Shown: positions 6,344 to 12,216 of the stretch, in pieces
Layout: each line of letters starts with the position of its first letter
Numbering within the stretch: position 1 is the stretch's first letter
Assembly (NCBI GenBank): GCA_937961295.1
Contig: CALGOK010000039.1
Location: 1-12,216 of the forward strand
From: an uncultured Gemmatimonadota bacterium
Lineage (GTDB): Bacteria; Gemmatimonadota; Gemmatimonadetes; Gemmatimonadales; GWC2-71-9
Direction of reading: 5' to 3'
Length of the DNA stretch: 12,216 nt
Translations under genes and position numbers: made by a program
Notes under the pieces: generated by a model
What the model was told of the DNA's origin: nothing
What the model saw: only the letters and a program-made list of their open reading frames with translations
The model's database searches: none

Positions 6344-7765
6344 ATGGCGTTCCGCACCGAAAAGGACCCGCTCGGCGACAAGCAGGTTCCCGCCGACGCG
6401 CTCTACGGCATCCAGACCCTCCGCGCGGTGGAGAACTACCCGATCTCGGGGCTCGCGCCGCTGCCGGCATTCGTCGACGCGGTGGTGATGATCAAGAAGG
6501 CCGCCGCGCTGACGCACAAGGAGACGGGGCGGCTGGAGGCGCGGCTCGCCGATGCGATCATCGCGGCCGCCGACGAGGTGCTGGGCGGCAAGCATCGCGA
6601 GCACTTCGTGGTCGATCCGTACCAGGCCGGTGCCGGGACCTCGCATCACATGAACGTGAACGAGGTGCTCGCCAATCGCGCCAACGAGCTGCTCGGCGGC
6701 ACGCGCGGCAGCTACGATCCGGTGCATCCCAACGACCACGTCAACATGGCGCAGTCGACCAACGACGTGATCCCCACGGCGATGCGGCTGGCCACAATGC
6801 TGGCGATGCCGTCGCTGCTCGAGGCGATGGACGGCCTCGCCGAGGCCTGCCTCGATCGCGGCCGGGCGTTCGACGTCATCCTCAAGTCGGGCCGCACCCA
6901 CCTGCAGGACGCCACCCCGATCCGGCTGGGCCAGGAGTTCACCGCCTACGGCCGCACCGTCGCGCGCCACCGCGCGAAGCTGGTCGAGGCGACCCGCTGG
7001 CTCCGGCCGATGAACATCGGCGGCAGCGCGGTGGGCACCGGCCTCAACGCCGAGCCGCAGTATCCCGCGCTGATGGTGAAGCACCTGCGCGCGATCACCG
7101 GGCTCGAGGTCGAGGTGGCCGAGGACCGGATCCAGTTGATGCAGTCGATGGGTGACATCGCGACGGTCAGCGGCGCGTACCGCGCGTTCGTGCTCGACCT
7201 CTGCAAGCTGGCCGACGACATCCGGCTGCTCGCCTCGGGGCCACGCACCGGGCTGGCGGAGATCAAGCTCCCCGCGGTGCAGCCCGGGTCGAGCATCATG
7301 CCGGGGAAGGTGAACCCCTCGATCGCCGAGATGGTGAACCAGGTGTGCTACCAGGCGATCGGCCTCGACACCACGGTGGCGATGGCGGCCAAGGCCGGCG
7401 AGCTCGAGCTCAACGTGATGATGCCGGTGATCACCCACAACATGGTGTTCGGCATCCAGATCGTGGCGAACGCGGTGCGCCAGTTCGACCAGCGCTGCAT
7501 CCGGGGCATCGAGGCCGACGAGGCGATGTGCGCCTACTGGCTGGAGCGCTCGCCCGCGCTGGTCACGGCGCTGATGCCGAAGATCGGCTACGCCGAGGCG
7601 GCCAAGCTCGCCAAGGAGGCGCTGGCCACCGGCGTGACGGTCAAGCAGCTGGTGACCGACAAGAAGGTGCTGGAAGGGAAGGAGCTTGAGGACGTGCTCG
7701 ACCTGCGCGCCATGACCGAGCTCGGCGTGCCGGGCGGCGGCAAGGGCGTGCCGGCCGGCGGATGA
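6344..7765 (+). CDS. aspA: Aspartate ammonia-lyase (aspartase)
   Basis: A 473-aa cytoplasmic enzyme that reversibly splits L-aspartate into fumarate and ammonium; it belongs to the fumarase/aspartase superfamily. Residues matching the Bacillus AspB active site all occur at a constant offset of two: T99 in AGAGTS, S138 and T139 in AQSTND, T185 and H186 in SGRTHLQDA, and S316 (base), K322 and N324 in the signature GSSIMPGKVNP (315-325). The start RTEKDPLGDKQVPADALYGI and GPRTGLAEIKLPAVQPGSS are aspartase-like rather than fumarase-like. The length is typical, with a Gly-rich tail (GGGKGVPAGG). The ATG at 6344 is preferred over the in-frame GTG at 6335, because AGGA (6329-6332) is 11 nt from the former and only 2 nt from the latter. 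The stop overlaps the MFS gene by 4 bp. A class II fumarase is the less likely alternative. Confidence 0.92.
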   Translation: MAFRTEKDPLGDKQVPADALYGIQTLRAVENYPISGLAPLPAFVDAVVMIKKAAALTHKETGRLEARLADAIIAAADEVLGGKHREHFVVDPYQAGAGTSHHMNVNEVLANRANELLGGTRGSYDPVHPNDHVNMAQSTNDVIPTAMRLATMLAMPSLLEAMDGLAEACLDRGRAFDVILKSGRTHLQDATPIRLGQEFTAYGRTVARHRAKLVEATRWLRPMNIGGSAVGTGLNAEPQYPALMVKHLRAITGLEVEVAEDRIQLMQSMGDIATVSGAYRAFVLDLCKLADDIRLLASGPRTGLAEIKLPAVQPGSSIMPGKVNPSIAEMVNQVCYQAIGLDTTVAMAAKAGELELNVMMPVITHNMVFGIQIVANAVRQFDQRCIRGIEADEAMCAYWLERSPALVTALMPKIGYAEAAKLAKEALATGVTVKQLVTDKKVLEGKELEDVLDLRAMTELGVPGGGKGVPAGG

Positions 7766-8922
7766 GCGACCCCGCGGGGCGGTGGCGGCAGCTGGCGCTG
7801 CTCGCCACCGTCGTGCTCTTCGGGATGGCGGTGTGGCTCGCCGCGAGTGCCGTCAAGCCGGCGCTCGCGGCGAGCCTTTCGCTCACCACCGCCCAGACCG
7901 GCTGGCTCACCAGCGGCGTCCAGCTGGGCTTCGTGACCGGCACGCTGCTCGCCGCGATCCTCAACCTCGCCGACATCATTCCCGCGCGCCGCTATGTCGC
8001 GGTGTCGGCCACGATCGCCGGCGTGGCCAACGCCGCGCTGCTGGTGGCGCCCGACTTCGCCACGGCACTGGCCACCCGCTTCGTCACCGGGGCGGCGCTG
8101 GCCGGCGTGTATCCGCCGGCGATGAAGATGGCGGCCACCTGGTTCCGCAGTGGCCGCGGCGTGGCGATCGGCACCGTGGTCGGCGCGCTCACGGCGGGGA
8201 AGGCGCTGCCGTACCTGATCGAGGGCGTGGGCACCCTGCCGCTCGACGCGGCGGTGCTGGTGCCGTCGGTGCTGGCCCTCTCATCGGCGGTGCTGGTTGC
8301 GGTGGGTTATCGCGAAGGACCGTTTGCGTTTCCCGCACGGCCGTTCTCGTGGGGACTGATCGGCACCGTGCTGCGCGAACCGATGGTGCGGCGCGCCACC
8401 GGCGGCTACCTGGGCCACATGTGGGAGCTCTACGCGTTCTGGACCTGGATCCCGGGCTTCCTGGCGGCGTCGCAGCTCGCGCGCGGCGTCGAGGTGCGGA
8501 GCGGACTCTGGGCGTTCGCCATCGTCGCCATCGGGGCGGTCGGTGCCGTGTGGGGCGGCCGCGCCGCCGACCGGATCGGTCGCGGCAAGGTGGTGCGCCG
8601 GGCGATGCTGGTGAGCGGCGCGTGCTGCGCACTCTCCCCGCTGTTGTTCGTGGCGCCGTGGTGGCTGCTGGTCCTGGTGTCGCTCGTGTGGGGTGTGGCG
8701 GTGATCGCCGATTCGGCACAGTTCTCCGCGCTGGTGACCGAGCATGCCCCGTCGCACGCGGTGGGCACCGCGCTCACGCTGCAGACCTCGGTGGGATTCC
8801 TGCTCACGATCGTCACCATCCAGGGCGTGCCGATGGTCGCCGAGGCGGTGGGATGGCAATGGGCGCTGGCGGCGCTGGCGCTGGGGCCGGCGGCCGGGAT
8901 CTGGGCAGTGCGCCGAGCCTGA
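7762..8922 (+). CDS. MFS transporter, substrate unknown
   Basis: A 386-aa major facilitator superfamily carrier of the inner membrane. About twelve hydrophobic segments are visible, the first at 10-30 and the last at 366-384. Characteristic pieces are LASRF-like TALATRFVTGAALAGVYPP (101-119), KMAATWFRSGRGVAIGTVVG (122-141) and, in the second half, GGRAADRIGRGKVVRR (265-280), the MFS loop motif between helices 8 and 9. GHMWELYAFWTWIPGF (218-233) carries charged and aromatic residues probably lining the path. The sequence resembles the cyanate/nitrate-type (CynX/NNP-like) branch, but substrate cannot be read from it. Its ATG overlaps the aspartase stop by 4 bp, so both are made from one message; an amino acid, dicarboxylate or ammonium-related substrate is possible but only inferred. 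Confidence 0.9.
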   Translation: MSDPAGRWRQLALLATVVLFGMAVWLAASAVKPALAASLSLTTAQTGWLTSGVQLGFVTGTLLAAILNLADIIPARRYVAVSATIAGVANAALLVAPDFATALATRFVTGAALAGVYPPAMKMAATWFRSGRGVAIGTVVGALTAGKALPYLIEGVGTLPLDAAVLVPSVLALSSAVLVAVGYREGPFAFPARPFSWGLIGTVLREPMVRRATGGYLGHMWELYAFWTWIPGFLAASQLARGVEVRSGLWAFAIVAIGAVGAVWGGRAADRIGRGKVVRRAMLVSGACCALSPLLFVAPWWLLVLVSLVWGVAVIADSAQFSALVTEHAPSHAVGTALTLQTSVGFLLTIVTIQGVPMVAEAVGWQWALAALALGPAAGIWAVRRA

Positions 8923-8930
8923 CGCGACAT

Positions 8931-8983
8931 CGTGAGGGGCGCGGCGCGGCGATGGCGTCGCACCTCGTCCTTCGCCCCTCGCG
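8931..8983 (+). terminator. Possible hairpin after the MFS gene
   Basis: CGTGAGGGGCG (8931-8941) can pair with CGCCCCTCGCG (8973-8983) as an 11-bp stem with one G-U pair and a 31-nt loop. It starts 8 bp past the MFS stop. There is no T-run, so a terminator role is weakly supported. Confidence 0.3.
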
Positions 8984-9007
8984 CTGTCGCCTCCCGGACC
9001 CCCGTGC

Positions 9008-9013
9008 CATATT
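9008..9013 (+). promoter_or_regulatory. Candidate -10 element of the Rrf2 gene (leaderless type)
   Basis: CATATT at 9008-9013 stands out in very GC-rich sequence and ends 7 nt before the ATG at 9021. That spacing would put transcription start at or next to the start codon. There is no Shine-Dalgarno between them (CCCTTCC) and no clear -35. Confidence 0.4.
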
Positions 9014-9020
9014 CCCTTCC

Positions 9021-9476
9021 ATGCGGGTCACCACCTGGACCGAGTATTCGCTGATCATCACGCTGCACCTGGCGCAGCGGGGCGGCGACGCGAGCGATCC
9101 GGTGCCGGCCCGCGAACTTGCCGAGCGGGAGCGGCTGCCCGGCGATTACGTGGAGCAGATCCTGCTCCGGCTGCGGCGCGCCGGGATCGTGGACTCGGTG
9201 CGCGGCGCCAAGGGCGGCTACCGGCTGGCGCGCGACCCGGCAGAGATCAGCGTGCATGACGTGATGACCGCCGCCGAGCATCAGTTGTTCGAGACCAATT
9301 GTGAGCACCACCAGGTTGATGGTCTCCGGTGTCATCCCGGGTCGACGTGTGCGATCCGGCCGGTGTGGATGGAACTGCAGCGGCGCATCGATGGTTACCT
9401 GCAGGGCGTGACGATCGCCGACATGCTGCATCCGGAACACCCGAAGCAGGAGCTGGTGACCCTCGGCCCCTCCTGA
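9021..9476 (+). CDS. Rrf2-family transcriptional regulator with three-cysteine cluster
   Basis: A 151-aa winged-helix DNA-binding regulator of the Rrf2/IscR family. MRVTTWTEYSLIITLHLAQ (1-19) is the standard start. The recognition part runs ARELAERERLPGDYVEQILLRL (30-51), and the wing is SVRGAKGGYRLARDPAEISV (59-78). The cysteines that hold a [2Fe-2S] cluster in IscR have counterparts at C94, C104 and C110 (NCEHH, then RCHPGSTC); the second spacing, Cx5C, is as in IscR, but the first has nine residues rather than five. A His at 97 or 98 could also serve as a ligand. It is therefore likely to sense Fe-S, redox or nitric oxide, but this is inferred. The MoeB-rhodanese gene begins 33 bp downstream and is the likeliest target. 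The start is set by family alignment. No Shine-Dalgarno is visible. Confidence 0.9.
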   Translation: MRVTTWTEYSLIITLHLAQRGGDASDPVPARELAERERLPGDYVEQILLRLRRAGIVDSVRGAKGGYRLARDPAEISVHDVMTAAEHQLFETNCEHHQVDGLRCHPGSTCAIRPVWMELQRRIDGYLQGVTIADMLHPEHPKQELVTLGPS

Positions 9477-9495
9477 GTCGTGCCTCGCGCCGGGG

Positions 9496-9500
9496 AAGGA
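9496..9500 (+). promoter_or_regulatory. Ribosome binding site of the MoeB-rhodanese gene
   Basis: AAGGA at 9496-9500, inside GGGGAAGGA, lies 9 nt before the GTG at 9510. This supports that start over the GTG at 9480, which would place this site inside the coding sequence. Confidence 0.65.
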
Positions 9501-9509
9501 CGGCCGGCC

Positions 9510-10655
9510 GTGCCCGTGGAACCCCTCACTCCCGACCAGCTGCAGCGCTATGCGCGGCACCTCACGCTGCCCGAGTTCGGCGCCGCGGGCCAGCAGCGCC
9601 TCGCCGCCGCGCGCGTCCTCCTGATCGGCGCGGGCGGCCTCGGCTCGCCTGCCGCGCTCTACCTCGCGGCCGCGGGCGTGGGCACGCTCGGCCTGGTCGA
9701 TGACGATGTGGTGGACGTCTCGAACCTGCAGCGCCAGGTGCTCCACGGGACCGGCGCGATCGGCACCCCCAAGACGGTCTCCGCGTCCGCGCGGCTGCGC
9801 GACCTCAACCCCGACGTCACGGTGGTGGCGCACCACACCCGGCTCACCAGCGCCAACGCGCGCGAGATCGTGCGCCAGTACGACCTGGTGCTCGACGGCA
9901 GCGACAACTTCCCGACGCGCTACCTCGTCAACGACGCCTGCGTGCTCGAGCGCAGGCCGCTGGTGTACGGCAGCATCTACCGCTTCGAGGGCCAACTGTC
10001 GCTGTTCGGCGTGCCGGGCGGTCCCTGCTATCGTTGCCTGTTCGCCGAGCCGCCGGCCCCGGAACTGGTGCCGAGCTGCGTCGATGCCGGCGTCCTCGGC
10101 GTGCTTCCCGGGATCATCGGCACGTTGCAGGCGCTCGAGGCGATCAAGTGGCTGACCGGCATCGGGCGACCGGTGGTGGGGCGCCTGCTGCTGTTCGACG
10201 CCCTGACGATGGGGTTCCGCGAGATCGCCCTGCGACGCGATCCGGCGTGCGCCGCCTGCGGCGACACCCCGACACTCACCGAACTGATCGACTATGAGGC
10301 GTTCTGCGGCGTGGCGCCGGTCGGCCGGGCCGGGACGCTGCAGGAGGTCGAGCCCGAGGCACTGTCGCGGGAGCTGGCCGGCGGCGGGGCGCCATTCCTG
10401 GTCGACGTGCGCGAGCCGTGGGAGTTCGAGATCGCCCACGTGGCGGGGTCCAGGCTGCTGCCGCTCGGGTCGCTGCCCGAGCAGCTGGCCGAGTTGCCGC
10501 GCGACCGGCCGCTGGTGACGGTCTGTCATCACGGGGTGCGCTCGGCGACCGCGGCGTCGCTGCTGCGGCGGGCAGGATACCAGGACGTCCGCTCGCTGGC
10601 CGGAGGGGTCGACGCGTGGGCCGAGCGGGTCGACCCCGCGATGCGGCGGTACTGA
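9510..10655 (+). CDS. MoeB/ThiF-type adenylyltransferase with C-terminal rhodanese domain (MoeZ/MoeBR-like)
   Basis: A 381-aa two-domain enzyme. Residues 1 to about 270 form a ThiF/MoeB/E1-like domain that adenylates the C-terminal Gly of a ubiquitin-like sulfur carrier (MoaD, ThiS or CysO type). ATP-binding GAGGLGSPA (40-48), D64, N72/R75 in SNLQRQ, K88 and D132 in DGSDNFPTRYLVND are all present. Zinc is held by two CxxC pairs, CYRC (C173, C176) and CAAC (C247, C250). C190 in PSCVDAGVLGVLPG is the conserved mobile cysteine. Residues from about 278 are a rhodanese domain with LVDVREPWEFEIAHVAGS (297-314) and an active-site loop CHHGVRSA (C339), which would carry the persulfide. The fusion makes it self-sufficient for activation and sulfuration, as in MOCS3/Uba4 and actinobacterial MoeZ. 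No carrier gene is visible nearby, so the pathway (molybdopterin, thiamine, cysteine or tRNA thiolation) is open. The start is GTG at 9510. Confidence 0.92.
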   Translation: MPVEPLTPDQLQRYARHLTLPEFGAAGQQRLAAARVLLIGAGGLGSPAALYLAAAGVGTLGLVDDDVVDVSNLQRQVLHGTGAIGTPKTVSASARLRDLNPDVTVVAHHTRLTSANAREIVRQYDLVLDGSDNFPTRYLVNDACVLERRPLVYGSIYRFEGQLSLFGVPGGPCYRCLFAEPPAPELVPSCVDAGVLGVLPGIIGTLQALEAIKWLTGIGRPVVGRLLLFDALTMGFREIALRRDPACAACGDTPTLTELIDYEAFCGVAPVGRAGTLQEVEPEALSRELAGGGAPFLVDVREPWEFEIAHVAGSRLLPLGSLPEQLAELPRDRPLVTVCHHGVRSATAASLLRRAGYQDVRSLAGGVDAWAERVDPAMRRY

Positions 10656-10695
10656 GTCCGATACTCTGGAGGCAGGGGTCCGGCGGGAGGGAGAG

Positions 10696-10779
10696 TGCCG
10701 AAGGGGGGACTCGAACCCCCACGGGCTTGCGCCCACTGCGCCCTGAACGCAGCGCGTCTACCAATTCCACCACTTCGGC
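10696..10779 (-). tRNA. tRNA-Leu, anticodon CAG
   Basis: Read on the minus strand, an 84-nt cloverleaf starts at 10779 with acceptor GCCGAAG, pairing with CTTCGGC (10703-10697), and ends with discriminator A at 10696. The anticodon stem is CTGCG/CGCAG around loop TTCAGGG, giving anticodon CAG, which reads the CUG codon common in GC-rich genes. A long variable arm (TGGGCGCAAGCCCG) marks a class II tRNA-Leu, and the T arm is GGGGG-TTCGAGT-CCCCC. The CCA end is not encoded and must be added by nucleotidyltransferase. It is the only minus-strand gene seen here, 40 bp from the end of the MoeB-rhodanese gene. Confidence 0.96.
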
Positions 10780-10789
10780 GTGGGCGGAC

Positions 10790-10819
10790 AACCTAGCGGA
10801 CTGGCCGGTGCAGCGTCAA
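10790..10819 (-). promoter_or_regulatory. Sigma70-type promoter of tRNA-Leu
   Basis: On the minus strand, TTGACG (10819-10814) and TAGGTT (10795-10790) are separated by 18 nt. The -10 ends 10 nt before the first tRNA base (10779), so transcription would start about 3 to 5 nt before the mature tRNA. This is the clearest -35/-10 pair in the window. Confidence 0.7.
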
Positions 10820-10826
10820 GCAGCAT

Positions 10827-10944
10827 GGAGGACGGAGGAGCGAGAGTGGAGGATGGAGTTGGGTCACTCGTGGGTCCCCGTCGGCGGGGCGAATGCGGAC
10901 TCGGTCCGGCGCGCTCCATCCTCCATCCTCCACCCTCCGTCCTC
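10827..10944 (+). repeat. Imperfect palindrome between tRNA-Leu and smpB
   Basis: The left arm (10827-10858) is purine-only apart from a few bases, and the right arm (10914-10944) is its pyrimidine-rich complement. GAGGACGGAGG (10828-10838) pairs with 10934-10944, and GTGGAGGATGGAG (10846-10858) pairs with 10921-10933. A 7-nt insert interrupts the left arm. The right arm has an extra CTCCATC copy (10914-10920), giving a tandem 7-bp repeat. The centre holds small hairpins such as CCCCG-TCGG-CGGGG (10876-10889). It looks like a structured intergenic repeat rather than a gene. The right arm ends 2 bp before the smpB -10. Confidence 0.75.
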
Positions 10945-10946
10945 GC

Positions 10947-10952
10947 TATTTT
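10947..10952 (+). promoter_or_regulatory. Candidate -10 element of smpB (leaderless type)
   Basis: TATTTT at 10947-10952 is an AT island directly after the palindrome. It ends 6 nt before the ATG at 10959, so a transcript would begin at or very near the start codon. There is no Shine-Dalgarno and no recognisable -35, whose place is taken by the palindrome's right arm. Confidence 0.5.
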
Positions 10953-10958
10953 GCGCAC

Positions 10959-11456
10959 ATGCCGCCTCGCCGCGAATCCGGGGAGGGCGAGAAGGAGACC
11001 GTCCGGGTCTCGATCGCCCGCAACCCCAAGGCCACCCATGACTTCCACATCCTCGACACGATCGAGGCAGGGCTGGTGCTGACCGGGACCGAGGTGAAGG
11101 CACTGCGCAACCGGGGCGCCTCCATCAAGGAGGCATTCGCCCGGGTCTCGCGCGGCGAGGTGTTCCTCGAGGGGATGCACGTGTCGCCGTACGAACAGGG
11201 GAATCGCTACAACCACGATCCGATGCGCTCGCGCAAGCTGCTGCTCCACCGCCGCGAGATCGAGCGGCTGATCGGCTCGATCGAGCGGGAGGGACTCACG
11301 CTCGTGCCGCTCGAGCTCTACTTCGTGCGGGGCAAGGCCAAGATCAAGCTCGCCGTGGCCCGCGGCAAGAAGGCCCACGACAAGCGCGAGGCGCTCAAGC
11401 GCCGGATTGCCGATCGGGAGGCCGCGCGCGAGGTGTCGATCCGGGGGCGGCGATGA
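10959..11456 (+). CDS. smpB: SsrA (tmRNA)-binding protein SmpB
   Basis: A 165-aa protein that binds tmRNA and mimics part of tRNA on the ribosome, to release stalled ribosomes in trans-translation. Family blocks are complete: NPKATHDFHILDTIEAGLVL (22-41) with TGTEVKALR (42-50), then HVSPYEQGNRYNHDPMRSRK (74-93), and LVPLELYFVRGKAKIKLAVA (115-134) with RGKKAHDKR (135-143). The basic C-terminal tail (KRRIADREAAREVSIRGRR) is the part that folds into the mRNA channel. The N-terminal 15 residues are a charged extension. The ATG at 10959 is set by this domain layout and the -10 element before it. Its stop overlaps the amidase start by 4 bp. I did not see an ssrA gene in the window. Confidence 0.96.
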   Translation: MPPRRESGEGEKETVRVSIARNPKATHDFHILDTIEAGLVLTGTEVKALRNRGASIKEAFARVSRGEVFLEGMHVSPYEQGNRYNHDPMRSRKLLLHRREIERLIGSIEREGLTLVPLELYFVRGKAKIKLAVARGKKAHDKREALKRRIADREAAREVSIRGRR

Positions 11457-12216
11457 CCGTGGTGTCCGCCCTCGTCCTCGCCGCGGCGCTCGCGGCGCCA
11501 CCGGACCAGCTCCAGGTGACCACGGGCCGCGGGGTGGCGCGCATCGACCTCCGGCTCGACGCGCGGCTGGGTCCGCTGGTGCCGCTGGGGCCGCTGGTCC
11601 GGGCGGTGGGCGGGGCGGTCGAGGCCGGCGCACCCTGGGTGACCTGGCGAAGCCCGTCGGGGCGGTTCCGGTTCCTGACGGGCACCCCGGTGGTGGATGA
11701 CGGCAACGAGTTGCGGACATTGCCCGCCCCTACCGTGCAGGCGCGCGACACCGTCTGGGTGCCGCTGGCGTTCGTTGCCGAAGTCCTCGCCGATCCCGAG
11801 CGCAAGGCGTGGACGTGGATCGCGGCGAGCGCCACGCTCGCCGAGGGACCCCCGATCGCGGATCTCGCGGCGCGCCCCGCCGCCACCACGGTGGCCGCCG
11901 CGGCAAGGGCCCGACTGCCCAATAGCCTCCGTCCCGGCCACCGCGTCACCGTCGATGCCGGGCACGGTGGCAGCGATCCCGGCAATCCCGGCCTCTACTT
12001 CCCCGACGGCCTGAAGGAGAAGCACGTGACCCTTGCGGTGTCACTGCTGGTCAGGGAGGAGCTGGAGCGCCAGGGCGTGCAGGTCACCATGACCCGCACG
12101 TCGGACACGCTGATCAACCTTGGCCATCGCGCGCCGAGCTACTGCCGCGACCATTGCGACCTGTTCGTGTCGACCCACGTGAACGACCGGCCGCGGCGCG
12201 CCGGCTACACCGCGGT
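11453..12216 (+). CDS. N-acetylmuramoyl-L-alanine amidase, exported (partial, cut by window end)
   Basis: An open frame of 254 codons continues past the right edge. Residues 1-15 (MTVVSALVLAAALAA) look like a short signal peptide, without the usual positive charges at its start. Residues about 18-125 form a beta-rich region with RIDLRLDARLGPLVPLGPLV and TVWVPLAFVAEVL, resembling the stalk-like (copper amine oxidase N-terminal type) domains found before amidases. After an Ala-rich linker (138-155), an Amidase_3 domain begins: RVTVDAGHGGSDPGNPG (164-180), LKEKHVTLAVSLLV (187-200), VTMTRTSD (211-218) and DLFVSTHVND (236-245). The zinc ligands H171, E189 and H242 are present. It would cleave the bond between MurNAc and the peptide stem in the periplasm or envelope, in cell separation or recycling. 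The ATG overlaps the smpB stop by 4 bp. The end of the catalytic domain is not visible. Confidence 0.9.
   Translation, partial: MTVVSALVLAAALAAPPDQLQVTTGRGVARIDLRLDARLGPLVPLGPLVRAVGGAVEAGAPWVTWRSPSGRFRFLTGTPVVDDGNELRTLPAPTVQARDTVWVPLAFVAEVLADPERKAWTWIAASATLAEGPPIADLAARPAATTVAAAARARLPNSLRPGHRVTVDAGHGGSDPGNPGLYFPDGLKEKHVTLAVSLLVREELERQGVQVTMTRTSDTLINLGHRAPSYCRDHCDLFVSTHVNDRPRRAGYTA

Noticed and set aside
9480..9509. GTG at 9480 as the start of the MoeB-rhodanese gene
   Set aside because: The AAGGA site at 9496-9500 would lie inside the coding region. The added 10 residues have no family counterpart.
10656..10695. Terminator for tRNA-Leu, reading on the minus strand
   Set aside because: No stem with a T-run was visible in this 40-bp stretch before the MoeB-rhodanese gene ends.
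10827..10944. CRISPR array, based on repeated GGAGGATGGAG units
   Set aside because: The units are adjacent or inverted, with no regular spacers and no cas genes nearby.
10780..11452. tmRNA (ssrA) gene near smpB
   Set aside because: No tRNA-Ala-like ends or tag-encoding stretch were seen around smpB within the window.

Overview
The window is GC-rich (about 70% by eye) bacterial chromosome, densely packed with genes. Nearly all genes lie on the + strand, and many are joined by 4-bp ATGA start/stop overlaps. The gene set (PHP phosphoesterase, FolM-like SDR, DUF389 membrane protein, thioredoxin reductase, MBL hydrolase, aspartase, MFS carrier, Rrf2 regulator, MoeB-rhodanese, tRNA-Leu, SmpB, amidase) and its sequence style suggest a Gemmatimonadota-like organism. 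That placement rests on remembered protein style and has not been checked by any search. I see no phage, transposase, CRISPR or defence genes. Most of the window is housekeeping and metabolic sequence.

Layout. (1) Positions 1-136 hold the 3' end of an unrecognised gene. An 89-aa uncharacterised protein (139-408) follows, and 3 bp later a translationally coupled run begins: PHP-domain phosphoesterase (412-1242), pteridine-reductase-like SDR (1239-1979), an unrecognised 243-aa protein with a Rossmann-type N-terminus and a cysteine cluster (1976-2707), and a DUF389 membrane protein (2704-4398). (2) After 82 bp comes a two-gene unit, thioredoxin reductase (4481-5536) and a glyoxalase-II-like metallo-beta-lactamase-fold hydrolase (5536-6171). 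(3) A large nested palindrome (6180-6270) separates this from aspartate ammonia-lyase (6344-7765), which overlaps an MFS transporter (7762-8922). (4) An Rrf2-family regulator with three cysteines (9021-9476) is followed by a MoeB/ThiF-type sulfur-carrier activating enzyme with a C-terminal rhodanese domain (9510-10655). (5) A tRNA-Leu(CAG) gene lies on the minus strand (10696-10779) with its own recognisable promoter. (6) A second, purine/pyrimidine-skewed palindrome (10827-10944) runs up to the -10 element of smpB (10959-11456). smpB overlaps an N-acetylmuramoyl-L-alanine amidase (from 11453) that is cut by the window end.

Working together. The trxB-MBL pair suits thiol redox or detoxification. 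Aspartase with an overlapping carrier suggests aspartate/fumarate or related metabolite handling. The Rrf2 regulator next to a sulfur-carrier activator suggests control of sulfur mobilisation by Fe-S or sulfur status. These links are inferred from adjacency.

The least explained part is the PHP-SDR-cysteine protein-DUF389 run. Its SDR has His where the catalytic Tyr should be, its PHP protein has a changed TDHD motif, and its third gene is of unrecognised family. I regard it as the best candidate for something undescribed, but the sequence alone does not establish a system.
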